DNA of 13,245 nt from CAZVAR01 sp964625225 (GCA_964625225.1 CAZVAR010000109.1:1-13245), one strand, 5' to 3'; shown: positions 1-7,098, counted from the first letter of the stretch. The notes: generated from the letters alone by a model not told the origin. Translations and numbers: made by a program.

Positions 1-1
1 T

Positions 2-3000
2 TTTGCGTGGCTGGCACGGGCCCGATACCCATGGTGCGGGGCGGCACACCCGCCACGGCCCACCCGCGGGGCGCCAGGTATCGACCTGTTCGGCATCTAC
101 AATGCCGTCGCTCTCGGGGGCGGCGGCAACATCGTCAACCGGGGCACGATCGAATCCGGGCCCGGGGCCGCAATCCTTGCCGAAGGCGACGTAACGATCC
201 TCAACGGGCCCGGTGCGCTCATCCAGAGCCAAGAAAGCAACGGAGTCATTCAGCTGTCGAGCAGGCTCGACCTCATCAATGCAGGCATCATCGAAAGCCT
301 GTCCCCGATCGGCTCGGGAGATGGAGTCGTCGTTGCCGGAACGGCCGTCGGCACGATCACGAACCAGGCCGGCGGCCGGATTGTCGGTGCATCCGCAGGG
401 GTAACTGGCGGGGGTCTGGAAGTCACTAATGCGGGCGAGATCGCAGGCGGGGACGGCTTCGGCGTCAACGCGGGATCGGTGCTCAATCAGGCGGGCGCCG
501 TCATCACCGGCGCGGGCGGCGTCAATACCGCCACGTTGGACAACGCGGGGCGTATCGAGGGGGTCGGCGGGGGTGGCGTCAGCCTTGGGATGGGCGTCCA
601 AATCTTCGGCGGCGGCAGCGTCATCAATCGCGCGGGCGGGGAGATCATCGGTAACGCCAATGGCGGCTTCGCCGTGGATGTCCTCGCCGGCGGCACCGTG
701 GAGAATGCCGGCCTCATCCGCGGCGCCGGCCCGACCGGCGGCGTCCAGATAGGCGGCGGAACGGCGGCGACCAACAGCGTCACCAATCTTTCCGGCGGCA
801 CGATCAGCGGCGAAGGTTTCCACGGCGTCCGCCTTTCCGACGGAGGGACCATCGTCAATCACGGAACCATCGTCGGATCCGGCTTCGTCGGCGGATCGGG
901 CGTCTTCGGCGGCGGCGCGACCATCGTCGGCGGCGGTACGCTGATCAACACGGGCACGATTACGGCCGATCAGGGCTTCGCAGCAACGCTATCCGACGGC
1001 GGGACCGTCGAGAACTCGGGTACCATCTCCGATTCCCGCACCGCCGACACTCCCGGCCTCAGCGCCGGTCTCAGCTTCCAGGGAGGCCTCGGCGGTACGG
1101 TACGCAACACCGGAACGATCAGCAGCGTGCTCGGTCCGGCTCTGGTTGCCGGCTCCAGAGCGGCGGACGGCTCCATCGAGATCATCAACGCCGATGGCGC
1201 CGCGATCGTCGGCGGAGAGCACGGAATCTCCGGCGGCGGAGGCGATCTCCGCATCACCAATCACGGCCGCATCGCCAGCAGCGATCCCGTCAAGGGGACG
1301 GTTTCGATTTCCCGTTCGGACGTGACGCTGATCAATACCGGCGCGATCGAAAACACGGACGGTGATCTGGCTATCCTGCTACTAGGCGATTACAGCCAGA
1401 CCTTCCGCAATGCGGGGACCGTAATCGGAAACGTGCTGCTCGACCTCGGCGATGACGAGGCGCGTCTGACAGCCGGGCACAGGCTGAGCGGCCTGCTCGA
1501 CGGCGGCGGCGGCCGTGACCGGCTGGTGCTCGAAGGTGGCGGCAACGCCACCCTGGACGTGGCGACCGTGCTTGGCTTCGAGACCGCCGAGAAGGTGGAC
1601 GCCGGTGCGTGGACGCTGACCGGCTCCAACGCGGCCTTCGCGCCGGAGGTCGCCATCCGTGCCGGCACGCTGTCCGTGGATGGAGCGGTTCCCGGCACGG
1701 TCTTCGCCGTGGGTGGCGGCGCCGTTCTTGCGGGTACCGGGACCACCGGAGGCGTCGTGGCCGACAATGGCGGGACCGTCTCCCCGGGCAACTCCATTGG
1801 CACGCTGACCGTCGCCGGCGGCGTGACCTTCGATGCGGGTTCAGTCTACGCGGTCGAGATCGAGCCGGGTGGCGCGTCGGACCTGCTGGCCGTCACCGGC
1901 GACGGCACGGTGACCATCATCGGCGGCACTGTCGAGGTGACCGCCCTACCGCCGGACACGAGCTATGTCGATGGCCAGAACTTCACCATCATCACGACGG
2001 AGGCGGCCAACGGCGTCACGGGCGTTTTCGACGATTTGACCATCAACTCGGCCTCCCTGTCGCCGACGCTGCTCTATGGCGGCGACTTCGTGCGGCTTTC
2101 GTTGGCGATCACCGCCGCCTTTCCGGACGTGGCGCAGACCTTCAACCAGCGCGAGGCGGCGAGCGGCCTGATGGACCTTACCCAGAACGGTGACGCCCTT
2201 ACCGTCTTCAACGAGCTGCTGTTCCTCCCCGACGCCGACTCGACGCGACGCGCCTTCGACCTGTCCTCGGGCGAGGTCCACGCCTCGGGCCAGCATCTCC
2301 TCGGCTTCTCCGACGACCTCTTCCTACGCACGCTGCGCCGCCAGGGCGCGAGCGGGACGGGCCTTGGGCTCGGGGTCGGACATGTGTCGGTGGCCGCGCG
2401 CGGCGACGGCTCCTCGACCGCGTATACGGACGAGCACGCGCAGCAGGTGTGGCTCGCGCCGCTCGGGCAGCGCGGTACGGTGGACAGCGACCGCAACGCG
2501 GCGACGCTCGATTGGTGGACGGTCGGCCTTGCCGGCGGCTGGCATACCGGCTTCGACGGGGGACGCGGCGTGGCCGGCTTCGGGCTCGGCTATCTCAGGA
2601 GCGGCGGCACGGTCGATCGGCGCCGCTCCCGCCTCGATGTCGACGGCTACCATGTCGGCCTCAACGCCGCTTGGAGCGACGGGACGTGGGTTCTGGCCGG
2701 CGCGCTTGCCTACGCCGCGCACGAGGTCGACACGGACCGACGCATCGTCTTCGGCGGCATCGACCGCACCGCCGAGGCCGACTATTGGAGCCATTCGGTC
2801 GGCTTCGCCGGTGAGGCCGCATATCGGTTCGACCGCGGCGGCACGACGGTCATGCCACTGGTCACGCTCGACACCGGCCTGGCCTGGCACAACGGCTTCG
2901 GCGAGAGCGGCGCCGGCGCGCTGAACCTGACCGGCGCGTCCGAGAGCTGGACGCGGTTCGACACGGGGCTCGGCGCCGCGGTCGCGCACAGCTTCGCGAT

Positions 3001-3268
3001 GGAGGGCGGCGAGCTGACGCTGGAAGGACGGGCGGTCTGGGAACACGCCTTCGCCGACGTGCTGCCGTACCAGGATATGGCGCTGGCCGGCAGTCCGACT
3101 GGATTCGACGTGCGCGGCCCGGGGCTCGACCGCGATCGGCTGCGGACCGGGCTCGATCTCGCCTTCAAGACGGGCGACAGCCTGACCTTCCGCGCCCGCT
3201 ACGAGGGGGTATTCTCCGGCGACCAGCAGAGCCACGCCGGCACGCTCGGCCTCAGCATCGCGTTCTGA
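2..3268 (+). CDS. Autotransporter (type Va), 5'-truncated: beta-helix passenger plus complete C-terminal beta-barrel
   Basis: The frame is open from the window edge to the TGA at 3266-3268 (1088 codons). The first in-frame start-like codon is GTG at 479, which sits inside the repeats, so the true start and signal peptide lie before the window. About nt 80-1700 encodes irregular ~20-residue repeats of the type N-x-G-x-I-x-G, rich in Gly, Asn, Thr and Ile and free of cysteine, as expected for a surface parallel beta-helix. About nt 1770-2040 matches the passenger-associated repeat/autochaperone region (SPGNSIGTLTV, then GSVYAVEIEPGGASDLLAVTG). About nt 2240-2345 would be the alpha-helical linker, and from about nt 2465 aromatic/Gly alternating strands form the barrel, ending in the outer-membrane terminal pattern SIAF with final Phe. 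The family exports the passenger to the cell surface. Likely roles are adhesion or cell contact, but no catalytic passenger domain is visible. The first ~25 codons (Trp, Cys and Arg rich) look unlike the rest. Confidence 0.9.
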   Translation, partial: FAWLARARYPWCGAAHPPRPTRGAPGIDLFGIYNAVALGGGGNIVNRGTIESGPGAAILAEGDVTILNGPGALIQSQESNGVIQLSSRLDLINAGIIESLSPIGSGDGVVVAGTAVGTITNQAGGRIVGASAGVTGGGLEVTNAGEIAGGDGFGVNAGSVLNQAGAVITGAGGVNTATLDNAGRIEGVGGGGVSLGMGVQIFGGGSVINRAGGEIIGNANGGFAVDVLAGGTVENAGLIRGAGPTGGVQIGGGTAATNSVTNLSGGTISGEGFHGVRLSDGGTIVNHGTIVGSGFVGGSGVFGGGATIVGGGTLINTGTITADQGFAATLSDGGTVENSGTISDSRTADTPGLSAGLSFQGGLGGTVRNTGTISSVLGPALVAGSRAADGSIEIINADGAAIVGGEHGISGGGGDLRITNHGRIASSDPVKGTVSISRSDVTLINTGAIENTDGDLAILLLGDYSQTFRNAGTVIGNVLLDLGDDEARLTAGHRLSGLLDGGGGRDRLVLEGGGNATLDVATVLGFETAEKVDAGAWTLTGSNAAFAPEVAIRAGTLSVDGAVPGTVFAVGGGAVLAGTGTTGGVVADNGGTVSPGNSIGTLTVAGGVTFDAGSVYAVEIEPGGASDLLAVTGDGTVTIIGGTVEVTALPPDTSYVDGQNFTIITTEAANGVTGVFDDLTINSASLSPTLLYGGDFVRLSLAITAAFPDVAQTFNQREAASGLMDLTQNGDALTVFNELLFLPDADSTRRAFDLSSGEVHASGQHLLGFSDDLFLRTLRRQGASGTGLGLGVGHVSVAARGDGSSTAYTDEHAQQVWLAPLGQRGTVDSDRNAATLDWWTVGLAGGWHTGFDGGRGVAGFGLGYLRSGGTVDRRRSRLDVDGYHVGLNAAWSDGTWVLAGALAYAAHEVDTDRRIVFGGIDRTAEADYWSHSVGFAGEAAYRFDRGGTTVMPLVTLDTGLAWHNGFGESGAGALNLTGASESWTRFDTGLGAAVAHSFAMEGGELTLEGRAVWEHAFADVLPYQDMALAGSPTGFDVRGPGLDRDRLRTGLDLAFKTGDSLTFRARYEGVFSGDQQSHAGTLGLSIAF

Positions 3269-3449
3269 ATGGGGCGGCCCTGCCGCGGAACACGCCGGCG
3301 GCCCTGCGACAGAGGGATCGTGGCCCCTCCTCCGGCGCGTCCGGCATCGTGACTGCGCCGGGCGTGCCGGGGGCGACCGCTCCAATCGCGTCCGTGCCAC
3401 CGCGCGAAGAGAGAGGAAGGCAGCGGGCGGGAACGCCCGCCCTCCCCGC
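3269..3449. other. Convergent intergenic gap between autotransporter and amidase
   Basis: This 181-base gap separates two genes that end toward each other. It has no credible ORF. It holds an 11-base direct repeat, GGCGGCCCTGC, at 3273-3283 and 3297-3307, and a strong hairpin next to the amidase stop (separate entry). I see no convincing terminator with a T-run for the autotransporter. Confidence 0.6.
3423..3440 (-). terminator. Probable intrinsic terminator of the amidase gene
   Basis: A perfect 7-bp stem, GCGGGCG/CGCCCGC, closes a 4-base loop, GGAA on the plus strand. It begins 9 bases beyond the amidase stop. Read on the minus strand, the stem is followed by a pyrimidine-rich tail (TGCCTTCCTCTCTCTTC). 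That is a relaxed version of the U-run, as is common in GC-rich genomes. Read on the plus strand there is no T-run, so it should act mainly on the amidase transcript. Confidence 0.55.
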
Positions 3450-4856
3450 TCACACCACCACCGGGGCCACCTCGTGCAGGAGCCAGCGGGCCAGCGCGGT
3501 CATACGGGCGTCTTCGTGCTGCTGGCCGACCAGCTGCACGCCGACCGGCAGGCCGCCGACGGCGAGCAGCGGGATCGTCACCGCCGGCGCGAACAGCATC
3601 GAGCTGGGGGCGTTGAACACGAAATCGCCGGTCGGGCGTGGGGCGAGCGGCTCACCCGGCCGGTCGCCGGGCCAGAGCGGGGCCGGGCCGGGACAGGCGA
3701 GCGCGATCACGGCGTCAGCGAGCGGAGCGATGGCGGCGTGGCGGATCTGGGCGGCCTGACGCTCCATCAGGGCGGCGCGGTAATCGTCCGGCGTCATCGC
3801 CTCGGCCTTCTCCAACGTGGCCTTGGCGCGGGCGCTGACGCCCTCCGGATTCGCGTCGATCAGGGCGCGCTGGTACCAGCGGTTCTCCCAGCCGGTGATG
3901 CGGTTGCAGACGGCCCGGCCGTTCGCCACGGCCTGCTCCAGCGCTTCGACGAGCGGATGATCGGCGCGGCGGATGAGGGTGATGCCGTGGCCGCGCAGGC
4001 TCTCCAGCAGCGATTCGAAGGCGCGGCGGCTGCCCTCGTCGAGATCGGGCCAGCCCTCGGTCTCCAGCACGATCAGGCGCTCCGGCTTGACCGGGGCGGG
4101 AGGCGCGGCGGGCCCCATCAGGCCGAGACGGCCCGGATCGCCGCCGGTGCGCCGCGCGATCTCGATCGCCACCTGCCACATGTCCTCGATCGAGCCGGCG
4201 TGCGGCCCGTGCGTGCTCTGGCTCGTGGTCTGGCGCTCGCCGCGATGGATGCCGCCCTGGGTGGGCTTCAGCGCGACGTTGCCGCAATAGGCGGCGGGAC
4301 GGATGATCGAGCCGCCGACCTGGGTGCCGATGGCCGCCGGAAGCATGCGCGCCGCGACCGCCGCGGCGGAGCCGGAGGAGGAACCGCCGGGCGTGCGCGC
4401 CGGATCGAAGGGATTGGTGGTGGGGCCGGGATGGGAGCCGCCGAGCTCGGCCGTCACCGTCTTGCCGAGAATGACCGCGCCGGCCTGACGCAGCGCCCAG
4501 ACGGCGGCATTGTCGCGCTTCGGGAAGTTGCCGCGGAACGCCTCGCAGCCCATCTGCGTCGGCATATCCTTGGTCTCGAGCAGGTCCTTGATGCCGATCG
4601 GCATGCCGTCGATGGGCGAGAGCGGCCGGCCGGCCTTCCAGCGCGCGCTGCTGGCGTCCGCCGCCTCGCGCGCGCCGGCCTCGTTGAGGGCGGCGAACGC
4701 CTGCACCACCGGCTCGCGCGCCGCGATCGTCTCCAGGCAGCGCTCGAGATAGGCGCGCGGCGTATCGGACCCGTCGCGGAAGCGCGGCACGGCGTCGTGG
4801 AAGGTCAGCGCGCGGAACTCCCGCGGATCGTAGCTTCCCGGCGCACTCGCGGTCAT
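3450..4856 (-). CDS. Amidase-signature family hydrolase (468 aa)
   Basis: Amidase-signature enzymes hydrolyse amides by a Ser-cisSer-Lys triad. All three residues can be placed: Lys90 in GMPIGIKDLLE, the cis-Ser around Ser159 in GGSSSGSAAAVA, and the nucleophile Ser183 in GTQVGGSIIRPA. The 24-residue spacing from Ser159 to Ser183 matches fatty acid amide hydrolase. The usual GTDTGGSIR..PA is altered to GTQVGGSIIRPA. Length is normal for the family. I chose ATG at 4856 because AAGGAGA lies 7 bases upstream; the frame stays open to 5060, but that extension is Arg/Ser-rich and has no such site. No signal peptide is evident, so the enzyme is probably cytoplasmic. It lies on the same strand as the CMD-family gene, 163 bases apart. 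The substrate cannot be read from sequence; a Glu-tRNA amidotransferase subunit (GatA) is unlikely because no gatB or gatC adjoins it. Confidence 0.9.
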   Translation of the reverse strand: MTASAPGSYDPREFRALTFHDAVPRFRDGSDTPRAYLERCLETIAAREPVVQAFAALNEAGAREAADASSARWKAGRPLSPIDGMPIGIKDLLETKDMPTQMGCEAFRGNFPKRDNAAVWALRQAGAVILGKTVTAELGGSHPGPTTNPFDPARTPGGSSSGSAAAVAARMLPAAIGTQVGGSIIRPAAYCGNVALKPTQGGIHRGERQTTSQSTHGPHAGSIEDMWQVAIEIARRTGGDPGRLGLMGPAAPPAPVKPERLIVLETEGWPDLDEGSRRAFESLLESLRGHGITLIRRADHPLVEALEQAVANGRAVCNRITGWENRWYQRALIDANPEGVSARAKATLEKAEAMTPDDYRAALMERQAAQIRHAAIAPLADAVIALACPGPAPLWPGDRPGEPLAPRPTGDFVFNAPSSMLFAPAVTIPLLAVGGLPVGVQLVGQQHEDARMTALARWLLHEVAPVVV

Positions 4857-4863
4857 GGCTTCG

Positions 4864-4870
4864 TCTCCTT
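4864..4870 (-). promoter_or_regulatory. Ribosome binding site deciding the amidase start
   Basis: On the minus strand this reads AAGGAGA, 7 bases before the ATG at 4856. It supports that start over the longer frame that runs to 5060. Confidence 0.7.
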
Positions 4871-4957
4871 CTGCTGTCCGGCGCGCGATGCGCGCATGTG
4901 CGGCGGCACCGCCCGATGCCGCCGACGATTTCTGCCCGATCCCGGCGCCGTTTGAAA

Positions 4958-4970
4958 GGCCGCGACGGCC
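4958..4970 (-). terminator. Weak terminator candidate behind the CMD-family gene
   Basis: GGCCG-CGA-CGGCC on the plus strand forms a 5-bp stem with a 3-base loop. On the minus strand it is followed by TTTC and then AAACGG, so the T-run is short. A second inverted repeat (TCCGGCG/CGCCGGA) lies closer to the CMD stop. Either could end or attenuate transcription between the CMD gene and the amidase gene. The case is weak because the whole 4857-5019 gap is GC-rich and prone to chance pairing. Confidence 0.25.
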
Positions 4971-5019
4971 GGACCCCGCCGATCCGGCGGACGGAACCGG
5001 CCGGCCGCGGCGCGCCGGA

Positions 5020-5667
5020 TCAGCGCAGCGGCTCCGAGAGCGGCGCGAGCGGCGGCTCACCCCCGTCCGGGATCGGTGCCTCGACGGTGTTCAGGATCAT
5101 CGACACCGTGGCGTAGAACCCGCTGACCGCCACGAGATCGACGATCTGCTGCTCGGTGAGCTGCGCCTTCAGCCGCGCGAAGGTCGCATCGCTGACCGCG
5201 TGGTCCCGCATCAGCTCGACGCAGAAATCGTAGACCGCCTCCTCGTCCGGCTGCATCCCGCTCGGCCGGCGGCCGACCTTCAGATCCTGGGCGACCGATT
5301 CGGACAGTCCCGCCCGCAGCGCCAGCGGGTAATGCGCCCACCACTCGAACTGCGCCGTCCAGAACCGGGCCTGGATGAGAATCGCAAACTCGTTCAGGCG
5401 CAGCGGCAGCGAGGTGTCGAAGCGGATATAGTCAGCGAGCTGTCGCCAGCGGACGGCGAGTTCCGGGCTGCGAAGAAGGAAATTGTACGGCCCGGGGAAC
5501 TGACCGGTGGCCGCCATATGTCTGCCGCCGGGGCCGTCGGCGCGCTTGGCCGCGTCGAGAAGCAGCTGTGCCACCCGCTTCTGCGCGTCGTTCATCTGGT
5601 CCAGGGCGAGCGGCGCGAAGCGCGGCGGCGTGTCGCCCGCGGCGCCGGGCGTGACCGGTTCCTTCAT
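5020..5667 (-). CDS. Carboxymuconolactone decarboxylase (CMD/AhpD-fold) family protein (215 aa)
   Basis: The protein has the CMD core: Glu93 in LRLNEFAILIQAR, then EWWAH at residues 108-112 followed by P-L-A-L-R-A-G-L. This Glu...Glu-Trp-x-x-His...Ala-x-x-x-Gly pattern is typical of the non-redox branch of the family. The Cys-x-x-Cys peroxidase motif of AhpD is absent; the only cysteine is Cys149. PcaC itself is shorter and decarboxylates 4-carboxymuconolactone in protocatechuate degradation. No other pca genes are present, so that reaction should not be assumed. ATG at 5667 follows AGGAGGAG at 5671-5678. The same frame stays open far upstream on this strand, but that is an antisense shadow of the crotonase gene. 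The protein is soluble and probably cytoplasmic, and sits between the amidase and a 58-aa protein on the same strand. Catabolism of an aromatic or cyclic compound is possible but inferred only. Confidence 0.88.
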   Translation of the reverse strand: MKEPVTPGAAGDTPPRFAPLALDQMNDAQKRVAQLLLDAAKRADGPGGRHMAATGQFPGPYNFLLRSPELAVRWRQLADYIRFDTSLPLRLNEFAILIQARFWTAQFEWWAHYPLALRAGLSESVAQDLKVGRRPSGMQPDEEAVYDFCVELMRDHAVSDATFARLKAQLTEQQIVDLVAVSGFYATVSMILNTVEAPIPDGGEPPLAPLSEPLR

Positions 5668-5773
5668 CGTCTCCTCCTGTCGGTGCCGGGCGCACGGGCG
5701 TACGGACGCGCCGTGCCCCCGATCGGGAAATGCGTCCGGGCTGGGCCGAACCCTGCCTTGATAGCAGCCCGGC

Positions 5774-5810
5774 GCCGCCCGCGATACGGCCGCTCGCGAC
5801 GGCGGGCGGC
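5774..5810 (-). repeat. 9-bp perfect inverted repeat between the 58-aa gene and the CMD gene
   Basis: GCCGCCCGC at 5774-5782 and GCGGGCGGC at 5802-5810 pair perfectly across a 19-base loop. The repeat lies 27 bases after the 58-codon gene's stop, in the 169-base gap before the CMD gene. No T-run follows on either strand. It could be a Rho-dependent or weak terminator, an mRNA-stabilising hairpin or a chance product of high GC. I see no better-defined signal in the rest of this gap. Confidence 0.4.
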
Positions 5811-5836
5811 CGGGGCCGGTTCGCGCTGCACCGGCG

Positions 5837-6013
5837 CTAGGCCTCGGCGCCGCCGAAAGGATCGTCCTTCGGGGGGATCTCCGTCCCGGTCTCGCCCATA
5901 AGGGCGCACAGATCGCGCCAGAGGCGGACGGCGGCCTCGGTGTCCTTGATCCCCTGCGCCCGGATGAGGGCGGCGGCGAGGATCGCGGCGGCGGTGTCCC
6001 GGGTCTCGGGCAT
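5837..6013 (-). CDS. Small hypothetical protein, 58 aa
   Basis: This short ORF on the minus strand starts MPETRDTAAAILAAALIRAQ and ends PFGGAEA. I do not recognise it. It is acidic near the C terminus (EIPPKDDPF) and its first two thirds look like one or two amphipathic helices, with Ala/Leu/Ile runs and the segment AAVRLWRDLCALMGE. It is not strongly hydrophobic enough for a membrane segment. A clean GAAGGAG lies 8 bases before ATG 6013. Amino-acid composition is protein-like (balanced acidic and basic residues), unlike the Arg-rich shadow frames around it. It faces away from the crotonase gene and precedes the CMD gene on the same strand by 169 bases. It could be a conserved small adaptor or an orphan; function is unknown. 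Confidence 0.65.
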   Translation of the reverse strand: MPETRDTAAAILAAALIRAQGIKDTEAAVRLWRDLCALMGETGTEIPPKDDPFGGAEA

Positions 6014-6021
6014 GACGCATG

Positions 6022-6028
6022 CTCCTTC
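6022..6028 (-). promoter_or_regulatory. Ribosome binding site of the 58-aa gene
   Basis: On the minus strand this reads GAAGGAG, 8 bases before ATG 6013. A competing ATG at 6020 in another frame would be only 1 base from the site and opens an Arg-rich frame, so 6013 is the better start. Confidence 0.6.
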
Positions 6029-6188
6029 ACAGCTGCGGTCAGGACCGAACTAGGGCGAGCCCGCGCCGGCGTCGAACCCGACGCGATCCGGTGACGGAAA
6101 GAGACGGCAACACGGCAGGGCCGCGGACGGGCATCGACCGGACGAGCAAAGGCCGACCGCGGCTTGCAAACCCCGCTCGGAACGCCGA

Positions 6189-6218
6189 TTGACAGAGCGC
6201 GCGCCGGTCCCTCAGGGT
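6189..6218 (+). promoter_or_regulatory. Candidate sigma-70-type promoter for the crotonase gene
   Basis: A perfect TTGACA stands at 6189-6194. CAGGGT at 6213-6218, 18 bases on, is a poor but possible -10 for an alphaproteobacterial promoter. It ends 34 bases before the ATG, a reasonable leader length. The -35 match is the main support. Confidence 0.35.
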
Positions 6219-6252
6219 CGCCGGCCGCAGCATCGATCGCACGAGGAGCAGC

Positions 6253-7050
6253 ATGAGCTACGAAGACATCACCTACGAGGTGCTTGGCCCGATCGCGCGG
6301 ATCTCGCACAACCGGCCCCAGGCCCGGAACGCGGAGAGCATGCGGCTCCTGCAGGAGCTGGACGACGCCTTGCGCCGCGCCACCGCCGATCCGGAGATCA
6401 GGGCGGTGATCCTTGCGGGAACCGGCGATCACTTCTCGGCGGGGCACGACCTCAAGGAGGCGCAGGTCTCCCGTGCCGACTTCACCGTCGAGGAGCGCTG
6501 GGCCTATGAGGAGGTCCACTATTACGAGTACGCGCTGCGGATCTGGGACCTGCCGAAGCCGACCATCGCACAGGTGCAGGGCGCCTGCATCGCCGGCGGC
6601 TTCATGGTGGCCAACATGTGCGATCTGATCGTCGCCTCCGACGATGCGTTCTTCGCCGACCCGGTCTGCCATACCCTCTCGGCGGCCGCCGTGGAGATGC
6701 TGGTCCACCCCTGGGTCATGGGCCTGCGGGCGGCCAAGGACCTGCTGTTCACCGGCCGCCGCATGGGGGCCGAGGAGGCGCTGCGGATCGGCATGGTCAA
6801 TCGGGTCGTCGCGCGCGCCGAGCTGGAGCGCGAGACGCTCGCGCTGGCAGAGCAGGTCGCCAAGGCTCCGCCCTTCGCCCTGAAGCTGGTGAAGCGCTCG
6901 CTCAACCGGACGCTGGACATCCAGGGATTCCGCAACGCCCTCGCCGCGCATTTCGATACGCACCAGCTCTCGCACGTCTCGGACGAATTCCGCCGGACCC
7001 GCGAAAGGGGGCTGGGTCAGGCGATCCAGCGCGCCAAGACCTCGGCGTAA
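6253..7050 (+). CDS. Enoyl-CoA hydratase/isomerase (crotonase) family protein with both canonical Glu missing (265 aa)
   Basis: The crotonase fold binds acyl-CoA and stabilises an enolate in an oxyanion hole. The hole segments are visible: FSAGHDLK at 61-68 and GACIAGGFMVANMCDLIVAS at 110-129. Length is typical. Aligned by eye to rat mitochondrial hydratase, Glu144 becomes Met118 and Glu164 becomes Val138; the 20-residue spacing is kept, so the alignment is secure. A canonical syn-hydration is therefore doubtful. Glu148 (in AVEMLVHPW) and Asp136 are nearby acidic candidates. As I recall, related proteins annotated as enoyl-CoA hydratases share the ADP...E...HPW signature, so this is probably a functional subgroup rather than a dead gene. 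ATG 6253 follows GAGGAG at 6243-6248. It precedes ldhA by 97 bases, with a hairpin between them. Its substrate and its link to lactate metabolism are unknown. Confidence 0.9.
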   Translation: MSYEDITYEVLGPIARISHNRPQARNAESMRLLQELDDALRRATADPEIRAVILAGTGDHFSAGHDLKEAQVSRADFTVEERWAYEEVHYYEYALRIWDLPKPTIAQVQGACIAGGFMVANMCDLIVASDDAFFADPVCHTLSAAAVEMLVHPWVMGLRAAKDLLFTGRRMGAEEALRIGMVNRVVARAELERETLALAEQVAKAPPFALKLVKRSLNRTLDIQGFRNALAAHFDTHQLSHVSDEFRRTRERGLGQAIQRAKTSA

Positions 7051-7098
7051 CCGTGAGGCGGCCGGACGCGTTGGTGATGCGGGCCGCAGCGTGACGGG

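Larger units (their letters stand above)
6014..6252. promoter_or_regulatory. Divergent intergenic region between the 58-aa gene and the crotonase gene
   Basis: This 239-base gap separates two divergently transcribed genes, so it should hold promoters for both. A candidate plus-strand promoter is listed separately. An imperfect 18-base direct repeat (GCATCGACCGGACGAGCA at 6131 and GCATCGATCGCACGAGGA at 6230; 15 of 18 identical) lies 99 bases apart, and the second copy runs into the crotonase ribosome binding site. The minus-strand frame here is Arg-rich and overlaps the gene start, so I do not call it a gene. Confidence 0.5.

Noticed and set aside
1400..1560. RTX-like calcium-binding repeat in the autotransporter (LLDGGGGRDRLVLEGG)
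   Set aside because: Only one degenerate copy is present, and this stretch is common at the end of autotransporter passengers. It does not support a type I secreted RTX protein.
3273..3307. 11-base direct repeat as a possible target-site duplication
   Set aside because: The copies are only 13 bases apart with no mobile element between them, so chance or local slippage is more likely.
2324..3400. 358-codon minus-strand frame opposite the autotransporter barrel
   Set aside because: It is a shadow of a frame that encodes a complete barrel with the expected terminal Phe.
3474..4955. 493-codon plus-strand frame opposite the amidase
   Set aside because: It is antisense to a gene with an intact catalytic triad, and its composition is typical of a shadow frame.
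4857..5060. Longer N terminus for the amidase
   Set aside because: The added residues are Arg/Ser-rich without family similarity, overlap the CMD stop region, and lack a ribosome binding site.
6039..6254. 71-codon minus-strand frame in the divergent gap
   Set aside because: It is Arg-rich, starts within the crotonase start codon, and has no ribosome binding site that I can see.
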